In this document: positions 57,275 through 64,000 of the stretch, piece after piece
Layout of the letters: each line of letters begins with the position of its first letter
Position numbering within the stretch: the stretch's first letter is position 1
Assembly (NCBI GenBank): GCA_018449595.1
Contig: JAAVUU010000002.1
Coordinates: forward strand, 310,001 to 374,000
Source: Rhizobiales bacterium dw_265
GTDB lineage: Bacteria > Pseudomonadota > Alphaproteobacteria > Micropepsales > Micropepsaceae
Length of the DNA stretch: 64,000 nucleotides
Direction of reading: 5' to 3'
Program-made: the position numbers and the translations under genes
The notes under the pieces: generated by a model
Told to the model about the DNA's origin: nothing
Databases searched by the model: none
Seen by the model: only the letters and a program-made list of their open reading frames with translations

Positions 57275-57336
57275 GCGGTTTGCGGCGAGACAGAACGGGT
57301 GTCTCGCTTCGCCCAAATCTTCGATATGCGGAAAAA

Positions 57337-57411
57337 TGGCTCCCCGGGCAAGATTCGAACTTGCGGCCAACCGGTTAACAGCCGATTGCTCTACCACTGA
57401 GCTACCGAGGA
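57337..57411 (-). tRNA. tRNA-Asn (anticodon GTT)
   Basis: 75 bases on the minus strand including an encoded CCA. The acceptor arms TCCTCGG and CCGGGGA pair with one T-G wobble. The D arm begins TAGCTCAGTGGTAGAG. The anticodon loop reads CTGTTAA, giving GTT for Asn, and the T arm contains GTTCGAATC. It is transcribed away from the upstream SMP-30-like gene, with a terminator between them. Confidence 0.97.
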
Positions 57412-57500
57412 ACACTGGCAGGACGCGGGTATTAGCGCGTCCGCCCTCGCAAACCAAGCGGGAAATTCGCCTGGCCTTTGACCGGCTAATTGCCGCTCTC

Positions 57501-57534
57501 CAAAAGAAAAATGAGGCCGGGAGTGATCCCGGCC
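57501..57534 (-). terminator. Rho-independent terminator after the second SMP-30-like gene
   Basis: GGCCGGGA (57515-57522) and TCCCGGCC (57527-57534) form an eight-base stem with a GTGA/TCAC loop. On the minus strand it is followed by TCATTTTTCTTTTGG. It ends the transcript of the gene at 57658-58530 before the tRNA-Asn gene. Confidence 0.75.
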
Positions 57535-57593
57535 CCAAGGCGTTGGGTAATGGTGGGGTGTCTTCAAGGAAGACGCTGGGAGAATGCACCCTG

Positions 57594-57616
57594 ACGGTTA
57601 ACAAGCGCTTAACCGT
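57594..57616. promoter_or_regulatory. Palindromic TTAA-N7-TTAA site (CtrA-box-like)
   Basis: ACGGTTAA-CAAGCGC-TTAACCGT: perfect eight-base arms around seven bases, containing TTAA-N7-TTAA, the consensus spacing of CtrA boxes in Alphaproteobacteria. It lies 41 bases past the stop of the minus-strand SMP-30-like gene, away from any obvious promoter it could control on the plus strand. Confidence 0.45.
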
Positions 57617-57657
57617 ACAGTTCAAATCCCAAAATTGTTCCCGGTTGTCGAAGGGGG

Positions 57658-58530
57658 TTACTTCGGCAGGGGGATCGAGATGGCTTTGCCGGCGCCGCGT
57701 TCGGCGATCCAGATGGTGTCGCCGGCCGGCTCGACGGCCGTGGGGATCTTGAGCCCGTCCTTCAGCACCGTGACATGGGCGATATCGCCGTTGATGGTCA
57801 GGGCGTCGATCTTGCCCGCGCCGTTTTCCGCCACCAGCAGCTTGCCGTTCACCGCCCGCATGCCGTCCGGCCCCTTCACCGGCGCGTCCATCCAGATCTG
57901 CACAGGCGTGCCGGGCTTGCCGGCGGCGTCCACCGGCACGCGGTAGAGGTTGTTGAAGAACACGCTGTTGAAATACAGCGTGCCGTTCAGGAAGGTGATG
58001 CCGTCGATGCCGGTCACGTTGCGGTGTTCCAGATACAGTTCGGCGGAAGTCGCGCCCGGCGCCAGGCGGTAGATGCGGGCAGTGCCGGTGTCGGCGATAT
58101 AGAGCGCCTTGTCCGGCCCGACGGCGAAATCGTTGCAGGTGGTGTTGTCACCCGGCAGGTTCCAGCGCAGCGTCTCCTTGCCGGTCTTGAGGTCGAAGCC
58201 GCGCAGGGCGGTATGACGCGCCACCGGGGTCACGCCCGGCACCGGCGTCAGCTGGCAGGTCCACAGGGTGTCGCCGATGGCAAGCTGGCCGAAGAAGAAG
58301 GTGCCGGGGCCTTCGGCGCTGGCGTCGATGAACTTCTCTGCGACGGTCGTGCCCTTCTTGACCTTGTAAACAAAGGGCGTGGAGGCGCTGCCCACGATCA
58401 GGTCGCCGTTCGGCGCCACGGTCAGGCTTTCGGGCTGGGACTTGTCGTCCTGGATCAGGATTTCGGCGGCCATGGCAGGCGCGGCGAAGGCGAGCAGGGC
58501 GGCGGCTGCCATTTTGAAAGTGCGGAGCAT
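57658..58530 (-). CDS. Exported SMP-30/gluconolactonase-like beta-propeller protein (paralogue 2)
   Basis: 290 residues. Signal peptide (MLRTFKMAAAALLAFAAPAMA) and repeat segments ESLTVAPNGDLIVGSASTPF, GDTLWTCQLTPV, FDLKTGKETLRWNLPGDNTT and NDFAVGPDKALYIADTG parallel the protein at 1008-1913, including the ESLT-DG/NG-LYIGS start. It probably shares function with that paralogue. A terminator and a TTAA-type palindrome follow its stop. No operon partner is evident. Confidence 0.78.
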   Translation of the reverse strand: MLRTFKMAAAALLAFAAPAMAAEILIQDDKSQPESLTVAPNGDLIVGSASTPFVYKVKKGTTVAEKFIDASAEGPGTFFFGQLAIGDTLWTCQLTPVPGVTPVARHTALRGFDLKTGKETLRWNLPGDNTTCNDFAVGPDKALYIADTGTARIYRLAPGATSAELYLEHRNVTGIDGITFLNGTLYFNSVFFNNLYRVPVDAAGKPGTPVQIWMDAPVKGPDGMRAVNGKLLVAENGAGKIDALTINGDIAHVTVLKDGLKIPTAVEPAGDTIWIAERGAGKAISIPLPK

Positions 58531-58570
58531 AGAAATATTCCTTGGGTTTCTTGCGCAAACCTATAGCAGA

Positions 58571-59293
58571 TTACCGGCCCAGAAGAATGCGCCCGCGTTC
58601 GATTTCCGCCAGCGCATTCCAGCGCTCCAGGCACGCCTCGACCTCCGCCGGCGGCTTACAGCCGGGCGGCATTTCCACGCCCCGCCCCCGGTAATGGACG
58701 CAATAGAGCGACCGGAAGGCCATGGTCGGCAGGCCGGAATGGGCGGTGGCGATTTTGCGCGACCGGATGGCTGCCCACATGATCCGGTCGCAGATCGGGC
58801 CGAACTGGGCCGGCATCTGTCCCCACAAGGGCAACAGGAAAAAGGCCGGCCGCCAATACAGAAGGCAACTGGTATCGGCGAAATCGACACCATTGGCTTC
58901 CGGGTCATGGGCATCCAGGAAAGCCCCATCCGGGCGATGGATGGAGCGGGCCGATGTGCAGACCGCCGCGCCGGTCTGCTGATGCAGGCTCACCAGGCTG
59001 GCGATGTGATTGGGCAGAAACCAGTTATCGGCATCCAGAAGTGCGATGGCGTCGAAGCCTTCGGCCACCGCCAGGGCGCATCCTATCGCGCGTCCCAGGT
59101 TGCCATTGTCGCCATGGCCTTGACCGGGCAGCGCGATGTGGCGGCCGGCGGCCTCGGCAACCCAGTCCTCGGGAAAGCCATCGGCCACCAGGATATGGGT
59201 CACCGGGAAGGTCTGGGCCGCCACCGACTGCAGGCATTGCCGCAGGACGGCTTCACTTTCCCGGTAATAGGGCGTCACCACCGCCACGCGCAT
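58571..59293 (-). CDS. Family 2 glycosyltransferase
   Basis: 240 residues from MRVAVVTPYYRESEAVLRQC (a GTG one codon upstream is also possible). The GT-A fold is clear: VVTPYYRESEAVLRQCLQSV, ILVADGFPEDWV and the DXD motif in IALLDADNWFLPNHIASL. SLHQQTGAAVCTSARSI and GVEMPPGCKPP follow. Substrate and acceptor unknown. It is unrelated in detail to the GT2 at 2032. The tRNA-Cys gene lies just upstream on the same strand. Confidence 0.82.
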   Translation of the reverse strand: MRVAVVTPYYRESEAVLRQCLQSVAAQTFPVTHILVADGFPEDWVAEAAGRHIALPGQGHGDNGNLGRAIGCALAVAEGFDAIALLDADNWFLPNHIASLVSLHQQTGAAVCTSARSIHRPDGAFLDAHDPEANGVDFADTSCLLYWRPAFFLLPLWGQMPAQFGPICDRIMWAAIRSRKIATAHSGLPTMAFRSLYCVHYRGRGVEMPPGCKPPAEVEACLERWNALAEIERGRILLGR

Positions 59294-59331
59294 CACGAAA
59301 GCCTGTTCGTCTCAGCTGCCTGAAAGACCAT

Positions 59332-59405
59332 TGGAGGCGTCGCCCGGAATCGAACCGGGATTCACGGATTTGCAATCCGCTGCGTAACCATTCCGCCACG
59401 ACGCC
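59332..59405 (-). tRNA. tRNA-Cys (anticodon GCA)
   Basis: 74 bases on the minus strand with encoded CCA. Acceptor arms GGCGTCG and CGACGCC pair fully. The anticodon stem-loop reads CGGATTGCAAATCCG with anticodon GCA, and the T arm is CCCGGTTCGATTCCGGG. It is 39 bases upstream of the glycosyltransferase start. Confidence 0.97.
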
Positions 59406-59547
59406 CCTTGATCCGGCATGGGAAACAGGAGTTGGCCGGCGGCTATAGCAGACCGGCGGGCCCGGATACAACAAGGGTACAACTGGCCGCGTTGTGGCGG
59501 GGGCCGGTCGGGCCTATAAGCCGGGGACAGTCGTTCAGGGGTCTTCA

Positions 59548-60189
59548 ATGTCCGAATCCGCCCGCTTCAACATGGTCGAGGCCCAGATCCGCACCGCCAA
59601 TGTCACCGACATCCGCATCATGGCGGCGATGAATGCCGTGGCGCGGGAGAAGTTCGTGCCCCGCGCCGCCCAGGCCCTGGCCTATGCCGATGTGCCGGTG
59701 GCGGTGGCGCCCGGCCGCTACCTGCTGGACCCGCGCAGCTTCGCCAAGCTGGCGCAGCTGGCCCAGATCACGGCCGAAGACCGGGTGCTCGATGTGGGCT
59801 GCGGCACAGGCTATTCCTCGGCGGTGCTGGCGCGGCTGGCCGCCGATGTCGTGGCGCTGGAGCAGGATGCCGATTTGGTACGTGTCGCCAGCGAGTTGCT
59901 GGCGAATGTTGTGGGCAAGGTTGAGCTTGTCCAGGGCGCGCTGATCGAGGGCGTCAAGGGCCAGGCGCCCTTCGATGTTATCTTTGTCAACGGCGCCATC
60001 GAGCAGGTGCCGGACATCCTTTTGTCCCAGTTGGCCGAGGGCGGGCGGCTGGTGACGGTTCTGAAGGACGGCCAGAGCCGCGCCTGGCTGTTCCTCAAGG
60101 AAAACGGCCAGATCGGCAGGCGGCCCGACTTCGACGCCGATGTGCCGTTGCTGGCCGGCTTCAAGAAGGCCATGGGCTTTATTTTCTAG
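59548..60189 (+). CDS. pcm: Protein-L-isoaspartate O-methyltransferase family protein
   Basis: 213 residues from MSESARFNMVEAQIRTANVT. SAM-binding motif I is VLDVGCGTGYSSAVLARLA; FVPRAAQALAYADVPVAVAP and PRSFAKLAQLAQITAEDRV are the substrate-loop segments. The enzyme family methylates isoaspartyl residues for repair, though alphaproteobacterial members at this locus are diverged and may have another target. In related genomes a tolC gene follows; here popZ follows directly, 111 bases on. Confidence 0.85.
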   Translation: MSESARFNMVEAQIRTANVTDIRIMAAMNAVAREKFVPRAAQALAYADVPVAVAPGRYLLDPRSFAKLAQLAQITAEDRVLDVGCGTGYSSAVLARLAADVVALEQDADLVRVASELLANVVGKVELVQGALIEGVKGQAPFDVIFVNGAIEQVPDILLSQLAEGGRLVTVLKDGQSRAWLFLKENGQIGRRPDFDADVPLLAGFKKAMGFIF

Positions 60190-60300
60190 CTTCCCGGCGG
60201 CGGTAACCAAAATCAGCGTTAACGCTATCTTTGCCGACGGCCGGTCACTATCCTGACTGAAATTCCCCGGCGAGAGGCTTTGGGGAGCGTGGAGCTGCCG

Positions 60301-60930
60301 ATGTCGAACCCCCAGCACGAACCCACCATGGAGGAAATTCTCGCCTCCATTCGCAAGATTATTTCCGAGGATGCCCCGGAAGGCGCCCCTCCCGCCGCCG
60401 CCCCGGCGTCCGAAGCGCCTGTCGCACCGGCGCCTGTTGCCCCGGCGCCCGTCGTTCATGACGATGTGCTGGAACTGACCCATGAGATCGAGGCCCCCGC
60501 GCCGGTGGCGGCCCCCGTGCCGCCGCCAGCCCCGGTGCCGCCCGCCCCGGTCGAAGATCTGGTGTTCGAGAATGTCGCTCCGGTCCCGGCGCCGGTCAGC
60601 CATTCCGACATTTTTTCCGACCATACCCGCAAGGCGATGGAAGACACTTTCAACGCCATTCCCGACGAGGAGCCCACGCCCGCGCCGGCTCCCGCCGCCG
60701 CCATCGCGCCGGTGGACGGCGCCAGTGTGGAAAATGTCTTCGAGCGCGCGGTGCGCGAGAGCTTCGAGCCGGTGCTGCAAAAGTACCTGTCCGACAATTC
60801 CGCCGCCGTGATCGACCGCATGAAGCCGCTGATCCGCGAATGGATGGACGAGCATTTCCCGGCTTTGCTGGAAGGCGCGGTACGGGCGGAAGTCGAGCGT
60901 GTGGTCAAGGCCAGGGGCGCCAAGCGCTAG
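60301..60930 (+). CDS. popZ: PopZ-like polar organizing protein (DUF2497)
   Basis: 209 residues from MSNPQHEPTMEEILASIRKI. The N-terminal helix EEILASIRKIISED is the PopZ/DUF2497 signature that binds client proteins; residues about 28-125 are Pro/Ala-rich and disordered; the C-terminal helices (VENVFERAVRESFEPVLQKY, DRMKPLIREWMDEHFPALLE) mediate oligomerisation. PopZ forms a polar condensate that tethers the chromosome origin and signalling proteins in Caulobacter and relatives. Gene order pcm-popZ-valS is conserved apart from the missing tolC. Confidence 0.9.
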   Translation: MSNPQHEPTMEEILASIRKIISEDAPEGAPPAAAPASEAPVAPAPVAPAPVVHDDVLELTHEIEAPAPVAAPVPPPAPVPPAPVEDLVFENVAPVPAPVSHSDIFSDHTRKAMEDTFNAIPDEEPTPAPAPAAAIAPVDGASVENVFERAVRESFEPVLQKYLSDNSAAVIDRMKPLIREWMDEHFPALLEGAVRAEVERVVKARGAKR

Positions 60931-60988
60931 GCGCTTGACCTAAAGCCCAAAAAGCCTGAAAGCGTCGGCCCGAATTCAGGGTTTTCCG

Positions 60989-63610
60989 ATGCTCGACAAG
61001 ACATTCAATCCCGCCGACGTTGAGAAGCGCATTGCCGCCCAGTGGGAGGCCTCCGGCGCTTTCAGGGCCGGCACCCGGCCCGATGCGGAGCCCTTCTCCA
61101 TCGTCATCCCGCCGCCCAATGTCACCGGGCGGCTGCATATCGGCCATGCCCTCAACAACACGCTTCAGGACATCCTGGCGCGGTTCGAGCGCATGCGCGG
61201 CAAGGATGTGTTGTGGCAGCCCGGCACCGACCATGCCGGCATCGCCACCCAGCTGATCGTCGAGCGCCAGCTGGCCGAGCGCCAGATGAGCCGGATCGGC
61301 CTGGGGCGCGAGAAATTCCTGGAAGAAGTGTGGAAGTGGAAGGCCGAATCCGGCGGCGCCATTGTCGAGCAGCAGCACCGGCTGGGCGCCTCGGCCGACT
61401 GGAGCCGCGAACGCTTCACCATGGATGAGGGGCTTTCGCGCGCCGTCACCAAGGTGTTCGTCGAACTCTACAAACAGGGCCTGATCTACAAGGACAAGCG
61501 GCTCGTCAATTGGGACCCCCGGCTGCAGACGGCGGTGTCGGACCTCGAAGTCGAGAGCATCGAGGTCAAGGGCCATCTCTGGTACATCAAATATCCGATC
61601 GAAGACAGCGACCAGTTCATCACCGTCGCCACCACCCGGCCCGAAACCATGCTGGGCGACACGGCGGTGGCGGTGCATCCCGGCGATGAACGCTATGCCG
61701 CGCTGATGGGGCGGCAGGTGGTGCTGCCGCTGACCGGGCGGCTGATCCCCATCATCGCCGACGAATATAGCGATCCCGAAAAGGGCACCGGCGCGGTCAA
61801 GATCACACCCGGCCATGACTTCAACGATTTCGAGGTCGGCAAGCGCCACAAACTGGAAGTCATCAACCTCATCAACAAGGACGGCACCCTGAACGACGGC
61901 GTGCCCGCGCCCTATCGTGGTTTGAGCCGGGATGCGGCGCGCAAGAAGATCGTCGCCGACCTGGAAGCGCTGGAACTGGTGGTCAAGATCGAGCCCATCA
62001 CCCATGCGGTGCCGCATGACGAAAAGACCAAGACCGTGGTGCTGGAGCCGTTTCTCACCGAGCAATGGTACCTGAATGTCGCGCCGCTGGCGGCCAAGGC
62101 CATCGCGGCGGTTGAGAAGGGCGAAACCAAATTCGTCCCCGACAACTGGGCCAATGTCTATTTCGGCTGGCTGAAGAATATCCGCCCCTGGTGCATCAGC
62201 CGCCAACTGTGGTGGGGCCACCAGATTCCGGTCTGGTATGGGCCCGAGGGCGAGGTCTTTGTCGCGGAAACCGAAGCAGAGGCGCAAGCCCAGGCCGGCG
62301 ATAAACCGCTGACCCGCGATGCCGACGTACTCGACACCTGGTTCTCGTCGGCGCTATGGCCGTTCTCGACCATGGGCTGGCCGGACGACACAATCGAATT
62401 GAAGCGCTTCTATCCCACCAGCGTGCTGGTGACGGGCTTTGACATCATTTTCTTCTGGGTTGCCCGCATGATGATGATGGGCATCCATTTCCTAGGCGAA
62501 GTGCCGTTCAGGACCGTTGTCATCCACAACCGCGTGCTGGATGAAGCCGGCGCCAAGATGTCCAAGACCAAGGGCAATGTGGTGGACCCCATCACGCTGA
62601 TTGACGAATTCGGCGCCGACGCCCTGCGCTTCACCCTGGCGCTGGCCGCCGGGCAGAGCCGCGACATGCGCATCGGCCCCACGCGCGTTGAGACCAACCG
62701 CAACTTCGCCACCAAATTGTGGAATACCTCGCGCTTCTGCGAGATGAATGGTTGCGTCACCGTGCCGGGCTTCGATCCCACCACCGTCACCCAGACCGTC
62801 AACAAATGGATCGTGGCCGAAACCGCCCAGGCCATCGCTGACGTAACGGCGGCAATCGAGGCGCTGCGCTTCAACGATGCCGCAAGCGCCGCCTATCACT
62901 TCGTCTATGACATCTTCTGCGACTGGTACATCGAGATCACCAAGCCGGTGTTCCAGACCGGCGCAGAGGATGTGAAAGCCGAGACCCGCGCCACCACCGC
63001 CTGGGCGCGCGATACCGTCCTCAAGCTGCTGCATCCCTTCATGCCCTTCATCACCGAAGAATTGTGGGCCGCCACCGCGCCGCGCGAGCAGATGCTGGTG
63101 GTGGCGCAATGGCCTTCGCTCGCCGTGAAGGCCGAAGCCGCCAGTGCCGAAATCAACTGGGTGATCGATCTCATCAAGGGCGTGCGCTCGGTGCGCGCCG
63201 AGATGAATGTACCCGCCGGCGCGAAAGTGCCGCTGGTGCTGACCGGCGCCTCGGAAGAAAGCGCCGCCCGGCTGGCCCGCAACATTGACGTGATCGCCAC
63301 CCTGGCGCGTCTTTCCAGCGCCGAGGCCGCGCCCGCCATCCCCAAGGGCTCGGCCCAGTTCGTTCTGAACGAAGCCGTGGTGGCGCTGCCGCTGGGCGAT
63401 GTCATCGACTTCGCCAAGGAACGCGCCCGCCTGGAAAAAGACCTCAAGAAGGCCCAGGACGAAATCGCCCGTTTCGAGGCCAAGCTGGGCAACGAACAGT
63501 TCGTCGCCAAGGCCCCGGAAGAGGTGCTGGCGGAACAGCGCGAGAAGCTGGCCGAGGCCCAGGCGCTGGCCGTGCGGTTGACGGACGCGATTGGGCGACT
63601 TCAGGAATAG
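60989..63610 (+). CDS. valS: Valyl-tRNA synthetase
   Basis: 873 residues. Class I synthetase: the HIGH motif is in TGRLHIGHALNNTLQDILA, KMSKS in GAKMSKTKGNVVDP (about residue 524), and the editing (CP1) domain includes TVATTRPETMLGDTAV and GTGAVKITPGHDFNDFEVG. The C-terminal coiled coil (KERARLEKDLKKAQDEIARF) is present. Full length and intact. Starts 58 bases after popZ. Followed by a palindromic repeat. Confidence 0.98.
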   Translation: MLDKTFNPADVEKRIAAQWEASGAFRAGTRPDAEPFSIVIPPPNVTGRLHIGHALNNTLQDILARFERMRGKDVLWQPGTDHAGIATQLIVERQLAERQMSRIGLGREKFLEEVWKWKAESGGAIVEQQHRLGASADWSRERFTMDEGLSRAVTKVFVELYKQGLIYKDKRLVNWDPRLQTAVSDLEVESIEVKGHLWYIKYPIEDSDQFITVATTRPETMLGDTAVAVHPGDERYAALMGRQVVLPLTGRLIPIIADEYSDPEKGTGAVKITPGHDFNDFEVGKRHKLEVINLINKDGTLNDGVPAPYRGLSRDAARKKIVADLEALELVVKIEPITHAVPHDEKTKTVVLEPFLTEQWYLNVAPLAAKAIAAVEKGETKFVPDNWANVYFGWLKNIRPWCISRQLWWGHQIPVWYGPEGEVFVAETEAEAQAQAGDKPLTRDADVLDTWFSSALWPFSTMGWPDDTIELKRFYPTSVLVTGFDIIFFWVARMMMMGIHFLGEVPFRTVVIHNRVLDEAGAKMSKTKGNVVDPITLIDEFGADALRFTLALAAGQSRDMRIGPTRVETNRNFATKLWNTSRFCEMNGCVTVPGFDPTTVTQTVNKWIVAETAQAIADVTAAIEALRFNDAASAAYHFVYDIFCDWYIEITKPVFQTGAEDVKAETRATTAWARDTVLKLLHPFMPFITEELWAATAPREQMLVVAQWPSLAVKAEAASAEINWVIDLIKGVRSVRAEMNVPAGAKVPLVLTGASEESAARLARNIDVIATLARLSSAEAAPAIPKGSAQFVLNEAVVALPLGDVIDFAKERARLEKDLKKAQDEIARFEAKLGNEQFVAKAPEEVLAEQREKLAEAQALAVRLTDAIGRLQE

Positions 63611-63630
63611 TGTCATTCCGCATCCCGCCA

Positions 63631-63660
63631 TTGTCATTCCCGCTTTCGCGGGAATGACAA
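63631..63660. repeat. Perfect palindromic repeat after valS
   Basis: TTGTCATTCCCGC (63631-63643) and GCGGGAATGACAA (63648-63660) pair over 13 bases around TTTC. A half copy (GTGTCATTCCGCATCCCGCC) lies just before it. The TGTCAT/ATGACA edges match the repeats at 13743 and 45010. Confidence 0.7.
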
Positions 63661-63759
63661 TGTGGGCGGTTGAGGGTGCGACAATAACCCTTGCCGGGTC
63701 GCGGTTGCAGACCGGGCAAGGGCTTCCTAATTCTTCGACACCTGTCTAACGGAGCCCCC

Positions 63760-64000
63760 ATGCCGACCTTGTTCGATCCCTTGAAAATGGGCGCGTTGTC
63801 GCTGCCCAACCGCATCATCATGGCGCCCCTGACCCGCAGCCGCGCCACGCCCGATACCCGCGTCCCCACCGATCTGCAGCGCGACTATTATGTCCAGCGC
63901 GCCTCGGCGGGACTGATCATTTCCGAAGCCACCAGCGTCACCGCCATGGGCGTGGGCTATGCCGCCACGCCGGGCATCTGGTCCGACGAACAGACGGCAG
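63760..64000 (+). CDS. Old Yellow Enzyme / NADH:flavin oxidoreductase, partial (cut by window edge)
   Basis: 80 codons visible from an ATG with GGAG about seven bases upstream. MPTLFDPLKMGALSLPNRII and MAPLTRSRATPDTRVPTDLQ match the N-terminus of the NemA/OYE family, whose FMN-binding barrel reduces activated alkenes, nitrate esters and similar compounds. The catalytic part lies beyond the window. No neighbour suggests a substrate. Confidence 0.88.
   Translation, partial: MPTLFDPLKMGALSLPNRIIMAPLTRSRATPDTRVPTDLQRDYYVQRASAGLIISEATSVTAMGVGYAATPGIWSDEQTA

Overview
The window is about 64 kb of GC-rich (roughly 64%) alphaproteobacterial chromosome, almost all housekeeping genes. The class is indicated by a PopZ/DUF2497 gene between a pcm-like gene and valS, the F1-only ATP synthase operon atpHAGDC, an HD / cysteine-phosphatase / NadQ / nadABC cluster, sdhCDA, DUF3126 next to cysE, and bactofilins. 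A Micropepsaceae/Rhizomicrobium-like or Caulobacterales/Rhizobiales-related organism would fit, but the sequence read by eye does not fix the genus. The only mobile DNA I recognise is an IS1595-family transposase running off the left edge.

Layout. 1-0.8 kb: IS1595 transposase. 1-10.5 kb: SMP-30-like exported protein, glycosyltransferase, lytic transglycosylase, uracil-DNA glycosylase, TPR lipoprotein, ispE, polyprenyl synthase and a tRNA-type methyltransferase. 10.5-17.4 kb: glyQ-glyS, ppdK and a SleB-type wall hydrolase. 17.4-23.1 kb: the NAD biosynthesis block (HD hydrolase, cysteine phosphatase, NadQ, nadA, nadB, nadC, all on the minus strand). 23.4-31.7 kb: PAS histidine kinase, queC-queE, nitroreductase, cysE, PhoH, gamma carbonic anhydrase and small membrane proteins. 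31.7-35.5 kb: a run of mostly exported proteins of unknown function. 35.5-44.5 kb: sdhCDA, rpe, heparinase-like protein, sdhB, beta carbonic anhydrase and a ferritin-like protein. 44.6-52.3 kb: atpHAGDC, lepB, a queD-like gene with queF, and a stand-alone LigD polymerase domain. 52.5-57.1 kb: two bactofilins, a DMT transporter, and a TonB receptor with a small His/Cys-containing exported protein. 57.3-64 kb: tRNA-Asn, a second SMP-30-like protein, a second glycosyltransferase, tRNA-Cys, pcm, popZ, valS and the start of an Old Yellow Enzyme gene.

How the parts work together. Three pathways are well represented: quinolinate-to-NAD synthesis with its own regulator and two candidate operators; queuosine precursor synthesis split between queCE (25 kb) and queD-like/queF (50.5 kb); and respiratory energy conversion (succinate dehydrogenase and F1-ATPase). 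Translation genes (glyQS, valS, two tRNAs) and envelope genes (lytic transglycosylase, SleB, bactofilins, PopZ, glycine-zipper proteins) make up much of the rest.

I found no clear new multi-gene system. The features most worth a second look are a low-GC insert of about 100 codons inside glyS, the HD/phosphatase pair in the NadQ-nadABC locus with paired palindromes, an apparent AUU start codon on the lytic transglycosylase, a queD-like gene lacking the usual catalytic residues, a uracil-DNA glycosylase with too few cysteines for an iron-sulfur cluster, and the cluster of paralogous exported glycine-zipper proteins.
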